From Actinobacteria bacterium UBA2286 (GTDB lineage: Bacteria; Actinomycetota; Coriobacteriia; Anaerosomatales; Anaerosomataceae), in the NCBI GenBank assembly GCA_002345925.1, contig DDWM01000047.1, forward strand, positions 59,871 to 123,870: a stretch of 64,000 nucleotides of DNA. The letters run 5' to 3'. The notes under the pieces were generated by a model that saw nothing but the letters and a program-made list of their open reading frames with translations, was not told the origin of the DNA and made no database searches. Below, piece after piece: positions 25,461 to 34,185 of this stretch; the stretch's first letter is position 1, and each line of letters opens with the position of its first letter. The position numbers were made by a program, and so were the translations under genes.

Positions 25461-26669
25461 CTACAGGTCGTGGTCGGCCGTGTCGGTCTTGTTTTGGGCC
25501 TCCCACAGCGACTGGCTCTCCTCGTCACGGATCTTCGCATCATCTGGATGGAGTTCCATGGCGCGACGTGCCGAGGGCCAAATGCCCTGTGGTCGCACCG
25601 CCATCATGATGACCATCACCAGACCGAAGACCAGGTAGCGGTAGTTACTGACGAGCGACGCCTGCCCGGGGTCGAGCGGCAGGATGCCGGACTGCGCCAG
25701 GCCACGAATCAGCTCCGGGATACCCTGGATGATGATCGCACCGATGATTGCGCCGGGAATCGAGCCCATACCGCCGAGAACAACGATGCAGACAACGAAC
25801 ACCGACTCCATGAACGTGAAGGATTCAGGGCTGACGAACTGCTGGAAGTTGGCGAATGTGAGACCAGCAACACCACCCCACACAGCTCCGAGCGAGAACG
25901 CCCACAGCTTGGCGCTGGTGATGTTGATGCCCACAGAAGCCGCCGCAACCTCGTCCTCACGCATCGCGGTCCACGAACGACCCAGGCGCGAGTCATCCAG
26001 ACGGCGAACGACGAAGATCGTTAGCAGACAGAGCAACACCGCAATGAAGTACCAGTACAAGTTGTTAGAGAACCGGAAGTTGAAGTTCTCACCGATACTG
26101 AAGACGGCGTTGTCCCGAAGCCAGACGAGACCGGCCGGGTCAGGAATGAACTGACCTGCGCGGGGCAGACCCGCTGCACCGTTCGTGAGTCCGAACACAT
26201 CGTTCGTGATCAGGATTCGCACGATCTCACCAAAACCGAGCGTCACGATAGCGAGGTAGTCACCGCGAAGCCGGAGGACCGGCGTACCCAAAGCTATGCC
26301 CGTAGCCGCCGCAGCCAGCGCTGCGACAGGCAGTGCGGCGAAGTACACGTACGGTCCAAAGGACTCGCCGAACAACTTGAGCATCACGTCGCCAACGAGC
26401 ACGCCGACATAGGCACCCATCGCGTAAAACGCGATGTATCCCAGGTCGAGCAGTCCCGCAAAGCCGACCACGATGTTCAGACCGAGCGCCAGCATGACGT
26501 ACAGGCCGACGACGCCCATGATGCGTACCAAGAAGAGCTGGCCGATTCCCTGGAAGAAGATCGGAACGAACACCACGAGTGCCGCGATGATCATGTAGAT
26601 GATCTTCTGCTTGGTCGTCAACTTGCGTCCACTGACGATTGTTTTGATATCCACTTTACTTCCGCCCAT
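25461..26669 (-). CDS. livM: Branched-chain amino acid ABC transporter permease LivM
   Basis: A 402-residue membrane protein with about ten helices. LGLNIVVGFAGLLDLGYIAFYAMGAYVG, LRLRGDYLAIVTLGFGEIVRI and GINITSAKLWAFSLGAVWGGVAGLTFANFQQFVSPESF are LivM motifs. An AAGGTG site precedes the ATG, three bases after the livH stop. The C-terminal 40 hydrophilic residues extend beyond the membrane core. Confidence 0.93.
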   Translation of the reverse strand: MGGSKVDIKTIVSGRKLTTKQKIIYMIIAALVVFVPIFFQGIGQLFLVRIMGVVGLYVMLALGLNIVVGFAGLLDLGYIAFYAMGAYVGVLVGDVMLKLFGESFGPYVYFAALPVAALAAAATGIALGTPVLRLRGDYLAIVTLGFGEIVRILITNDVFGLTNGAAGLPRAGQFIPDPAGLVWLRDNAVFSIGENFNFRFSNNLYWYFIAVLLCLLTIFVVRRLDDSRLGRSWTAMREDEVAAASVGINITSAKLWAFSLGAVWGGVAGLTFANFQQFVSPESFTFMESVFVVCIVVLGGMGSIPGAIIGAIIIQGIPELIRGLAQSGILPLDPGQASLVSNYRYLVFGLVMVIMMAVRPQGIWPSARRAMELHPDDAKIRDEESQSLWEAQNKTDTADHDL

Positions 26670-26672
26670 GGT

Positions 26673-27623
26673 TTACACCTTCTCCACGACGGACTCGCCG
26701 AGCAAACCGCCCGGCCGGAAGATCAGGACGAGGATGAGGATGGCAAAAGCCACAACATCCTTGTAGCCGGCGCTCAGGAAGCCGGCAGCCAGGGACTCGA
26801 GAATCCCGAGAACGAAGCCGCCGAGCATAGCGCCACGAAGGTTGCCGATACCGCCAATAACCGCTGCGGTGAAAGACTTGATACCGGGCAGAAAGCCCAT
26901 GTCGAACTTCACGGAACCGTAGTACATGCCGTGGAAGACGCCAGCGATACCACCAAGCGCGGGGCCGATGAAGAATGCCAGCGCGATGACCTGGTTGATA
27001 TCGATGCCCATGAGGCCAGCTGCCTCACGGTCCTGCGAAGTTGCCCGCATGGCCTTACCGATTCTCGTCTTGGACACAAATGTGTCGAGAACTGCCAGTA
27101 GCAGGAGAGTAGTCACAAGGATGAGGATCTGTAGTGAGTTCACCGTGACGCCACCGGCGTCGATCACGGTCACGACTGGCATGACCGAGGGGAACGGGAG
27201 TGCCTTGCTGTCGACCCACAGAAGAACTGCGTTCTGCAAGAAGATGGACACGCCGATCGCCGAGATTAGCGGGGCGAGTCTAGGCGCGTGACGCAGTGGT
27301 CGGTATGCGAAACGCTCGATAACCACACCGAGCAAACCAACGACGATTGCGGCCGCGAGGAACACTACTGCGAAGAGGACGATCAGTCCAAATGATCCGC
27401 CCTTGAAGAACGCAACAGTTCCTGTGCCGACCAAGCTCTCATTCGTGAGAGCCTTCAGTACGAACAAACCTACGTATCCACCGCTCATGAACATCTCGCT
27501 GTGCGCGAAGTTGATCATGAGCATGATGCCGTAGACGAGCGTGTATCCAAGGGCAATCAGGGCGTATAGGCCGCCCAGTGTGATGCCGTTGATTAGTTGC
27601 TGGACAAAGACGTCCGCGGACAC
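26673..27623 (-). CDS. livH: Branched-chain amino acid ABC transporter permease LivH
   Basis: A 316-residue permease. QQLINGITLGGLYALIALGYTLVYGIMLMINFAHSEMFM at the N-terminus and ATSQDREAAGLMGIDINQVIALAFFIGPALGGIAGV in the cytoplasmic loop are LivH hallmarks. The GTG at 27623 is chosen because AGGTGA lies 6-8 bases before it and the family alignment begins there; an upstream ATG at 27707 would run through the intergenic stem-loop. Confidence 0.92.
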   Translation of the reverse strand: MSADVFVQQLINGITLGGLYALIALGYTLVYGIMLMINFAHSEMFMSGGYVGLFVLKALTNESLVGTGTVAFFKGGSFGLIVLFAVVFLAAAIVVGLLGVVIERFAYRPLRHAPRLAPLISAIGVSIFLQNAVLLWVDSKALPFPSVMPVVTVIDAGGVTVNSLQILILVTTLLLLAVLDTFVSKTRIGKAMRATSQDREAAGLMGIDINQVIALAFFIGPALGGIAGVFHGMYYGSVKFDMGFLPGIKSFTAAVIGGIGNLRGAMLGGFVLGILESLAAGFLSAGYKDVVAFAILILVLIFRPGGLLGESVVEKV

Positions 27624-27692
27624 TGACCGATCACCTGTCTTCCAAACTGCGCGCGACTTTTCAGCGCGGTTGGTATCACATTGATACACGCT

Positions 27693-27722
27693 CCGGGCGG
27701 GCGCCACTCGGCGCCCGCCCGG
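27693..27722 (-). promoter_or_regulatory. Stem-loop between livJ and livH
   Basis: A perfect 13-bp GC stem (27693-27705 with 27710-27722) closes a 4-base loop, 36 bases after the livJ stop. No T-run follows. Such hairpins often protect the binding-protein message from 3' decay or partly block read-through, giving more binding protein than permease. Confidence 0.6.
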
Positions 27723-27758
27723 TTAAGGTCCTAGAGAGAGACCCTACACACGGGGCGC

Positions 27759-28970
27759 TTACTTAACGTATGCGGTCCATGCGCCGGCCTTGACGGTGTA
27801 CAGCGTGATGACCTTGTTGGTCGTGTCACCGTTGGCATCGAAAGCAACGGCACCGCTGACGCCGTCCATGTTCGTCGCTGCAACAGCGGCGATAACGGCC
27901 GCGCGGCCGTCAGGAGAGGTGACCTTATCGGCACCAAGGTCAGCGGCAACCTTCTTGACAGCCTCGATGATCACGTTCGTGGCGTCGAAGGAGTATGCGT
28001 CGTACGCGGCAATGTCGTCGCCAGGGTACGCAGCCTCAAAGGCGGACTTGAAGTCGGCGCCCTTCGGCAGCTGATCGATCGGGTAGCCGATCGAGGTGCA
28101 GAAATCGCCCTCAGCAGATGCTTCGCCAGCGAGCTTGATGTACTCACCGTCGTACATGCCGTCGCCACCCATGAGCGGGGCGGTCACTCCGGCGTCGGAG
28201 AGCTGCTTGGAAAGCAATGCGCCTGAGTTGTAGATACCGCCGTAGTAGACAACGGCCGGGTTCAGGGACTTGATCTTGGTGACAAGCGCGTTGAAGTCGC
28301 TGTCCTTGTCGCCGGTCTTCTCGCGACCGAGCATCTTGCCGCCAACAGCCTCGAACTGCTTGGCGAACTCATCCGCGAGGCCGGTGCCGTACGGGGTCGA
28401 GTCGTCGACCACGAACGCGCTGGTGAGACCGAGCTCCGTGTAAGCCGAGTCGGCGGCCGAGGGACCCTGAACCGAGTCGATGGTGCAAACGCGGAAGACG
28501 TTGTCCAGGCCCTGCTGGGTAAGCGCGGGGTTGGTCGACGCCGGCGACACCATTACGATGCTGTTCTGGTTGTAGACCTTCGAAGCCGGGATAGAGACAC
28601 CCGAGTTCAGGTGGCCCATGACACCAATGAGCTTGGCGTCAGAAGCAAACTGGTTTGCAACGGTAACGCCAGTCTTCGGGTCGCCCTGGTCGTCGCCAGA
28701 GACGCTCTCGAACGTGATGCCAAGATCCATGACTGCAGGATCTTCGTTGGCCTGCGAGATGGCCAGGTTGGCGCCGCGCTCCATACCTTTGCCGAGGGCA
28801 ACTGCGCCCTGCGTCAGCGGTGCACCGATACCGATTTTGATGATGGTCGCCTCTGTGGCGCCGCCATCAGTTCCGCCCGTGTCGGTCTTGCTTGCACAAC
28901 CCGTGACCGCGAGGGCCAGGGCTGCGGTAGCTGCGACCAGGGCAACGAACCGCTTACGCTTGCTGGTCAT
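27759..28970 (-). CDS. livJ: Branched-chain amino acid-binding lipoprotein
   Basis: A 403-residue extracytoplasmic binding protein (Peripla_BP_6). The signal peptide with lipobox ALAVTGC is at residues 19-25. IKIGIGAPLTQGAVALGKGMERGANLAI is the domain start; VVDDSTPYGTGLADEFAKQFEAVG is the hinge region. ATG at 28970 is chosen because AAGGAGGACGGT precedes it. It is the first gene of the liv operon. Ligand type is inferred from the family and from the linked livHMGF genes. Confidence 0.93.
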   Translation of the reverse strand: MTSKRKRFVALVAATAALALAVTGCASKTDTGGTDGGATEATIIKIGIGAPLTQGAVALGKGMERGANLAISQANEDPAVMDLGITFESVSGDDQGDPKTGVTVANQFASDAKLIGVMGHLNSGVSIPASKVYNQNSIVMVSPASTNPALTQQGLDNVFRVCTIDSVQGPSAADSAYTELGLTSAFVVDDSTPYGTGLADEFAKQFEAVGGKMLGREKTGDKDSDFNALVTKIKSLNPAVVYYGGIYNSGALLSKQLSDAGVTAPLMGGDGMYDGEYIKLAGEASAEGDFCTSIGYPIDQLPKGADFKSAFEAAYPGDDIAAYDAYSFDATNVIIEAVKKVAADLGADKVTSPDGRAAVIAAVAATNMDGVSGAVAFDANGDTTNKVITLYTVKAGAWTAYVK

Positions 28971-29094
28971 ACCGTCCTCCTTTGTACACATAATCCTTTG
29001 CGCGTGCCGGCATCCCCATGTCGACGCGCGCTCCGCCTGAGATTCAAGGAATGTAACACATCGACGCTATATGCAACAGACTCTCAACAGATAG

Positions 29095-29132
29095 CCATAG
29101 CCGCCTGAAGTGCATACTTCAAACGGCTATGG
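29095..29132 (-). terminator. Imperfect hairpin downstream of the FTR-Rieske gene
   Basis: CCATAGCCG (29095-29103) pairs with CGGCTATGG (29124-29132), and inner TGAAGT pairs with ACTTCA around GCAT. It lies about 60 bases past the stop of the gene ending at 29192, with no strong T-run. It may separate that unit from the liv operon. Confidence 0.4.
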
Positions 29133-29191
29133 TGATTCATTTCGAGAGTATTACGAAGTCGATTGTGTCAAGTACGATTAACGGTGGTTCA

Positions 29192-29857
29192 TCACCGAAT
29201 TGTCACTCGTACCCGAATCTCCCCGTCAACGACTGAAACCGGGAACGTTTTAACGTCCGCTCCGGGGTGGTCGGTGGTCCCGTCGCGAACGTCATATCGC
29301 CAGCCGTGCCACGGACACATGACCTGATATCCGTCCATGAACCCCTCGGCAAGTGGGGCGAAAGCATGCCGGCAAACGTTGGATAGAGCGAAGAACTCGT
29401 CGCCTACTCGAGCAACGGCAAGGTCATGTCGGCCAACCTTCACGTGTCTTATCTGGCCGTCAGGCAGGTCCGCGACCTTGAATACGGGGACGTCGACGGG
29501 TCCCGTCGGCTCTTCGATAACGCCGAGCAGCTCGGTGCCGTCTTCGACCTCATTCAGGATGAACAGCCCGCACCAACACTTGCTGAGCCCAGCAAACTGG
29601 TCGCGAAAGAACGGGATGCAGGGGCAGACGATCTTCGCGTCCTCCTTGGGGTCCCCCGTGCGTACGCGACAAGGACAAAAGACGTCGCCGGTAGACTCCA
29701 GGAGCTCCAGCTCGGAGGCGAGAACCTCGTCGACGAATTCCTCATCAGTGTTGAACTTGTAGCCGAGCCGGTCCACGAATGGCGCCATGTATGCCTTGAG
29801 GTCCGCAATCGTAGTGCCCGGGTTGAACCTGCGTCGAATCGGCGTCGCCTGGCTCAT
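29192..29857 (-). CDS. Fusion of ferredoxin-thioredoxin reductase catalytic domain and Rieske domain
   Basis: A 221-residue protein. The N-terminal half has the six cysteines of the FTR catalytic chain: CPC (C61/C63) with R, GDPKED, CPC (C78/C80) followed by IPFF, and CWC (C94/C96) followed by GLF. This site holds a [4Fe-4S] cluster next to a redox disulfide. The C-terminal half (about 122-221) is a Rieske [2Fe-2S] domain with C162-x-H164 and C181-x2-H184 (CPWHGW). Joining the two in one chain suggests the Rieske part donates electrons to the FTR site in place of ferredoxin (inference). It is coupled to the upstream glutaredoxin gene by a 4-base overlap. Confidence 0.88.
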   Translation of the reverse strand: MSQATPIRRRFNPGTTIADLKAYMAPFVDRLGYKFNTDEEFVDEVLASELELLESTGDVFCPCRVRTGDPKEDAKIVCPCIPFFRDQFAGLSKCWCGLFILNEVEDGTELLGVIEEPTGPVDVPVFKVADLPDGQIRHVKVGRHDLAVARVGDEFFALSNVCRHAFAPLAEGFMDGYQVMCPWHGWRYDVRDGTTDHPGADVKTFPVSVVDGEIRVRVTIR

Positions 29858-30099
29858 AGCGACAGCAGCTCCTTGATCCGCTTCTTGTTGAATCCGACGA
29901 TGACTTCATCGTCCACGACGACAACCGGGAACGAGGTTCCGTTTGAGAGCTCCTTCACCTTGGTGATCGCATCGGCACGTTCATCGCCTTCAAGCAAGTC
30001 CACCTCGAGGACGTCAAACTCAACGTCGTTATCCTCCAGGTATTTGCGGGTCATGCGGCAATACGGGCAGGTGGACAGCCCATACAACATCACGGACAT
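29854..30099 (-). CDS. Glutaredoxin-like protein
   Basis: An 81-residue thioredoxin-fold protein: MSVMLYGLSTCPYCRMTRKYLEDN with active site CPYC (C11/C14), cis-Pro in TSFPVVVVDD, and IVGFNKKRIKELL at the end, as in NrdH/glutaredoxins of anaerobes. Its stop overlaps the start of the FTR-Rieske gene, which makes it the probable disulfide substrate of that reductase. The ATG at 30099 follows GAGAGGAG. Downstream reductive targets are unknown. Confidence 0.88.
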   Translation of the reverse strand: MSVMLYGLSTCPYCRMTRKYLEDNDVEFDVLEVDLLEGDERADAITKVKELSNGTSFPVVVVDDEVIVGFNKKRIKELLSL

Positions 30100-30119
30100 G
30101 CGAACTCCTCTCGAAGGAC

Positions 30120-30482
30120 TCAGGCAGTGGGAAGCGGGTGAGGCGCTTCCGCCGGCCGCTCGGTCTCGATCTTGCGCCAATGATAGACATATAGCGGGCC
30201 AGCGATCAGGAGCATGGCGGCGTTGCCTACGATCTCCAGAATCGCATACCTGCGAGTCGAAGCACGCTGCGAATCCTGCTGAGCGGCCCACTGCTCGGCC
30301 GTGTAGATGGGTTTACCAGTGTCGTCGAGCGGCGCCTTCTCGATGAAGATGGTCGGGTCGGGGTACGCAAGGTCGACAGCACTACGGACAAGCCCGACTG
30401 CGGCGACGATCACCATAATGAGCGTGATCAAGCAGACGAGGTACAGATAGATGTTCCTGAGTGACCAACGATCGCCAGACAT
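30120..30482 (-). CDS. Small membrane protein of unknown function
   Basis: A 120-residue protein with two predicted membrane helices (about 11-34 and 81-99) separated by a hydrophilic loop. The N-terminus MSGDRWSLRNIYLYLVCLITLIM and the pairing resemble the DUF5671 group, but this is not certain. The ATG at 30482 follows GGAAGGCAATG-type spacing. It is the first gene of the unit with the glutaredoxin (20 bases) and the FTR-Rieske gene, so it may anchor or serve that redox pair. Confidence 0.6.
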   Translation of the reverse strand: MSGDRWSLRNIYLYLVCLITLIMVIVAAVGLVRSAVDLAYPDPTIFIEKAPLDDTGKPIYTAEQWAAQQDSQRASTRRYAILEIVGNAAMLLIAGPLYVYHWRKIETERPAEAPHPLPTA

Positions 30483-30550
30483 CGCATTGCCTTCCGCCGA
30501 GGTTTGCAGTCGTGTATCTATTCCCGAAGTAGCGTGTCGGTGACACACGT

Positions 30551-30556
30551 TACAAT
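30551..30556 (+). promoter_or_regulatory. -10 box giving a probable leaderless transcript
   Basis: TACAAT ends 7 bases before the A of the ATG at 30563, the spacing expected if transcription starts at the start codon. No ribosome-binding site is visible and no good -35 box is seen. Confidence 0.45.
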
Positions 30557-30562
30557 GCTCAT

Positions 30563-31366
30563 ATGGAACCTATCTCGCTCACCACCGGTGTCGCCTTTCT
30601 CGGCTCCGGTTCGCGCGGCAATGCAGCCCTGGTGCACTCGGGCGTTCGCGGCGTGCTCGTCGACTGCGGGCTATCCGCTCGCGAGACCAGGCGTCGCATT
30701 GCCGAGGCGGGCCTGGACGGCATCAAGGTTGAAGCCATCCTGGTGACTCACGAGCACGGCGACCACGTCTCGGGAGTGCGCGTGCTCTCACGCACGCTCG
30801 GTATACCGGTGTACGCCACGCCAGGGACTCTGCGCGTGCTTCGCGATTGTCTGGCCGACGTCCCCGAGGTCATCGAGGTCCGCGCCGGCGAGGAGATGAG
30901 GGTCGCGTCCTTCAGCGTGATCGCGTTCCGCAACTCGCATGACGTCACTGAACCCGTGGGGTACGCGCTCGCGGACGCGCTCGGCAGACGTATCGCGATA
31001 GCGACCGATACAGGCGTGCTCACCTCAGAGGCGCTCGAAGCGATCGCCGGCTGCGACCTGCTCGGCATCGAAGCGAATCATGACGCTGCCATGCTCGAGT
31101 GCGGCCCCTACCCCGTCTTCCTGAAGCAGCGGATCTCATCGGACAGGGGCCACCTGTCAAACGCAAGTGCAGCGCGCTCGCTTGAGCGACTCGGCTCGGA
31201 CCGCCTGCGCACCATCGTCGCGCTACACCTCTCTGAGCACAACAACCTCCCGCGGCTTGCGCGAACGTCGCTGCTGGCGGCAGTGACCACGCTCGGGCTG
31301 GATGCCGAGGTCTCGGTCGCGCGGCAGCGCGAAGCCGTGTGTTGCCTGCTTGGCGAGGCGCTCTAG
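30563..31366 (+). CDS. Metallo-beta-lactamase-fold hydrolase, YycJ/WalJ type
   Basis: A 267-residue MBL-fold protein. FLGSGSRGNAALVHSG is the YycJ signature; LVTHEHGDHVSGV holds the metal ligands; ATDTGVLTSEALEAIAGCDLLGIEANHD and SDRGHLSNASA follow in family order. Homologues are linked to DNA metabolism as nuclease-like enzymes. It has no Shine-Dalgarno sequence and may be leaderless. It meets cobO tail to tail with a 4-base overlap of the stop regions. Confidence 0.87.
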   Translation: MEPISLTTGVAFLGSGSRGNAALVHSGVRGVLVDCGLSARETRRRIAEAGLDGIKVEAILVTHEHGDHVSGVRVLSRTLGIPVYATPGTLRVLRDCLADVPEVIEVRAGEEMRVASFSVIAFRNSHDVTEPVGYALADALGRRIAIATDTGVLTSEALEAIAGCDLLGIEANHDAAMLECGPYPVFLKQRISSDRGHLSNASAARSLERLGSDRLRTIVALHLSEHNNLPRLARTSLLAAVTTLGLDAEVSVARQREAVCCLLGEAL

Positions 31367-31896
31367 AACTCGATACCGCGACGTGCGGGGATACCACGAT
31401 CGTAGGGGTGCTTCACGAGGCGCATCTCGGTCACCAGATCGGCCGCCTCGATAAGCGCAGGCGTTGCACCGCGACCCGTGAGGACGACTTCTACATGCGA
31501 TGGCCGTGCCGCAAGGGCGCCAAGAAGCGCATCCCCGGCGATGAGATCGTACGCGAGCGCCACGCAAGCTTCGTCCAGCACGACGACATCATAGGTGCCG
31601 GACGAGATCGCCTCGGCAGCGATCTCCCACGCCTCCGCAGCCGCCTGACGGTCCTCATCGGTGAGCCCGTCGCCGAGCAGCCCTGTGGAACGCTCTGCGG
31701 GGCGCGAGACGATGATGCCAAGCTGCTCGAGCATCGCAAGCTCACTTGAGCGCTTCCCGCCTTTGACGAACTGCACGAAAGCGACGCTGAAACCCGCGCC
31801 GCGCGCGCGGACCGCGAGACCGACGCCGGCCGTCGTCTTGCCTTTGCCGTCGCCGGTGTAGATCTGGACCAGTCCCGTGCGATTCATGTCAGCCAT
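31363..31896 (-). CDS. cobO: Corrinoid adenosyltransferase (CobO/BtuR family)
   Basis: A 177-residue enzyme that adenosylates cob(I)alamin, using ATP. The P-loop GDGKGKTTAG, AFVQFVKGG, YDVVVLDEACVALAYDLI and VVLTGRGATPALIEAADLVTEMR are the CobO sequence pattern. ATG at 31896 is chosen because GGAGG lies 8 bases upstream; it overlaps the end of the ABC ATPase gene. It completes the uptake operon by turning imported corrinoid into coenzyme B12. Confidence 0.93.
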   Translation of the reverse strand: MADMNRTGLVQIYTGDGKGKTTAGVGLAVRARGAGFSVAFVQFVKGGKRSSELAMLEQLGIIVSRPAERSTGLLGDGLTDEDRQAAAEAWEIAAEAISSGTYDVVVLDEACVALAYDLIAGDALLGALAARPSHVEVVLTGRGATPALIEAADLVTEMRLVKHPYDRGIPARRGIEF

Positions 31897-33163
31897 CGGT
31901 GTCGCCTCCACTTAACGTCTCAAGAACCGCCGAGAGAGCGGCCTCATCATCAGATACCCGCTCTGCTCCGAGAGCGACCGCCTCGGCCCAGAGCGCCGTT
32001 GCCTCGCCGCCCGAGTAATCGCGCTCAGGCGTCATCTCCCCCACGAGCACGAGCGGTACTCCAGAGCGGACGGCAGCCCGAAGGTTGGCCACGTTCGCGC
32101 GACCGAAAGGCGTCTCGCACACGACGCATACGCGCGAAGAAGAATATGACAGTCGAACATCCTCCTCGGCGACCTGGTCGATATCGCCGAACGGCGGCAG
32201 CATCACGTACTGTGCGCCGAGCGCGTCGCCAACAGCCTGGTCCACGTCGCCCTCAGAGAGTGCGCCACATACGGCGCTCACGCCGCTTTGCGCGAGGCGG
32301 CGCAGAATGCGCGCTCCGCTGCCCGAGCCGCACACAACGCCGACCGGACCGCGATCGGGACGCGCGAGATCAGCGCCACGAACGATCGGCGTGACGCTGA
32401 CCGAACCCGAGACCGGGTCGGTACGAACGACTGCGCGAACGTCGAAGACGTCGGAGATGACACCCGCAGTGAGGGCCTTCTCGGGCACGACCGGCTCGCG
32501 GACCCGACCAGATGCAACCACCGCGATGCGGTCGCTATACCGCGCCGCAAGGTCGAGATCGTGGAATACGCCGAGTACGGCAAGTCCCTCATCGGCCAGG
32601 CGGCGTACGAGGTCGAGCACTTGCAGCGCGTGGTTGAGGTCGAGGTGTGCGGTTGCCTCGTCGAGCAGAAGCACGCGTGGCTGCTGCGCGAGGGCCTGCG
32701 CGACCGTGAGCCGCTGCAAATCGCCGCCGGAGAGCGTGTCGATCGTCTCGGCGGAAAGACGCTCGGTGTCGGTGAGACGCATGACGTCGGAGACGACGGC
32801 CTCATCGGCAGCAGAGAGCGACTGCAGCGTGCCGAGATGCGGATTGCGTCCCATCTCCACGAAGGTGCGCGCGGTGAAAGCGAATGCGGCACCCGGCGTC
32901 TGCGGCACGACGCCAACGAGCAGCGCGCGCTCCTTGGCCGTGAGTCGCACGAGCTGTGTGCCGGCCAGTGAAACGCCACCCGAGAGCAGGTTCGCGCTGC
33001 CGGTGAGCGTGCGTAGCAGCGTGGACTTACCCGCCGCGTTGGGACCGACGAGGCCGACGAACTCGCCGGCGCTCACGGAGAACGAGACATGTTCGACGAT
33101 CGCGCGCGAGCCGTATCCGACGCTTGCGTCCTCAAAGGCGAGCAGCACCTCAGCGGCGCTCAT
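31889..33163 (-). CDS. btuD: Cobalamin-type ABC transporter ATPase with extra C-terminal domain
   Basis: A 424-residue protein. The N-terminal 250 residues are a FecCD-type ABC ATPase: Walker A GPNAAGKST at 40-48, LSGGDLQRLTVAQAL, Walker B VLLLDEATAHLDL. About 165 further residues form a separate alpha/beta domain (GPVGVVCGSGSGARILRRLAQSG, then VVCETPFGRANVANLRAAV). This extension is absent from E. coli BtuD and may regulate or sense corrinoid or nucleotide (inference). The ATG overlaps the permease stop by 4 bases. Substrate is assigned from the riboswitch and cobO. Confidence 0.88.
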   Translation of the reverse strand: MSAAEVLLAFEDASVGYGSRAIVEHVSFSVSAGEFVGLVGPNAAGKSTLLRTLTGSANLLSGGVSLAGTQLVRLTAKERALLVGVVPQTPGAAFAFTARTFVEMGRNPHLGTLQSLSAADEAVVSDVMRLTDTERLSAETIDTLSGGDLQRLTVAQALAQQPRVLLLDEATAHLDLNHALQVLDLVRRLADEGLAVLGVFHDLDLAARYSDRIAVVASGRVREPVVPEKALTAGVISDVFDVRAVVRTDPVSGSVSVTPIVRGADLARPDRGPVGVVCGSGSGARILRRLAQSGVSAVCGALSEGDVDQAVGDALGAQYVMLPPFGDIDQVAEEDVRLSYSSSRVCVVCETPFGRANVANLRAAVRSGVPLVLVGEMTPERDYSGGEATALWAEAVALGAERVSDDEAALSAVLETLSGGDTDG

Positions 33164-34182
33164 CGCGCACGCTCCTTTCGCACCAGCAGCCATACGAAGA
33201 ACGGACCGCCGGCAAGCGCCGTCACGATGCCCACCGGTATCTCAACGGGCGCGAGAACGAGGCGAGCGACAAGGTCTGATAGCACCAACACGAGCGCTCC
33301 CGCGAGTGCAGACGCGGGCAACAGACCGCGATGGTCGGGGCCGAGAACGAGACGCACCATGTGTGGCGTCATGAGACCGACGAAACCGATGAGGCCCGAG
33401 ACGGATACGGCACCGGCCACAACCAGCGACGCAATGGCGAGCGCGACGAGCTTGAAGCGCTCGACGTTGAGGCCTAGTTGCCCGGCGCGTTCATCGCCAA
33501 GCAACATGAGATCCAGATGTCGCGAGAACACCATCGGCACCACAAGCCCGACGGCAAGCAGCCCGGAGAGCAGCCCGACATACGGCCAGGAAGCGCCGGT
33601 GAGCCCACCCATCATCCAGAATACGACCGCCTGCATGGATTCATGTGAGACGACCATGAGAAACGATGTGACCGCCGAGAGCGTATACGACACCGCGACA
33701 CCGGCAAGCAGGAGTGATGTGGATTCAAGGCGTCCAGCGCGGCTGGCAACCTTCACGACCACGGTGATAGTGAGAAGCGCGCCGACGAAGGCACCGATAG
33801 GCACGCCGACCACCCTGCCAAGCAGCGACGTGCCGCCGGCCACGATCATGATGGTCGCGCCGAGCCCGGCACCGGAAGACACGCCGAGAATGTAAGGATC
33901 AGCGAGAGCGTTGCGGAAGAGCGCCTGATAGAGCACGCCGGCGGTGGCGAGCGACGCCCCGACGAGCGCCGCCAGTAGCACTCTCGGCAGTCTGAGATCA
34001 ATGATGACAGCGTCGCCGATGCCTCCGGTCGAGCCACTGAGCGCGCGCCCGAGCGCCCCGATCACGTCGGTGAACGGAACCCGGACCGCGCCGAACATCA
34101 CGCCGACGACCACCGCAAGCCCGAGTGCGAGCCCGAGCGTGGCGATCAACAATCGCGATGTCCGACGCGAGTCCGAAGTCAT
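33160..34182 (-). CDS. btuC: Cobalamin-type ABC transporter permease
   Basis: A 340-residue FecCD-family permease with about ten helices. LRLPRVLLAALVGASLATAGVLYQALFRNALADPYILGVSSGAGLGA and GLIGFVGLMTPHMVRLVLGPDHRGLLPASALAGALVLVLSD are the family signatures. It lies 3 bases after the binding-protein gene in the riboswitch-controlled operon. Confidence 0.92.
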   Translation of the reverse strand: MTSDSRRTSRLLIATLGLALGLAVVVGVMFGAVRVPFTDVIGALGRALSGSTGGIGDAVIIDLRLPRVLLAALVGASLATAGVLYQALFRNALADPYILGVSSGAGLGATIMIVAGGTSLLGRVVGVPIGAFVGALLTITVVVKVASRAGRLESTSLLLAGVAVSYTLSAVTSFLMVVSHESMQAVVFWMMGGLTGASWPYVGLLSGLLAVGLVVPMVFSRHLDLMLLGDERAGQLGLNVERFKLVALAIASLVVAGAVSVSGLIGFVGLMTPHMVRLVLGPDHRGLLPASALAGALVLVLSDLVARLVLAPVEIPVGIVTALAGGPFFVWLLVRKERAR

Positions 34183-34185
34183 CGT

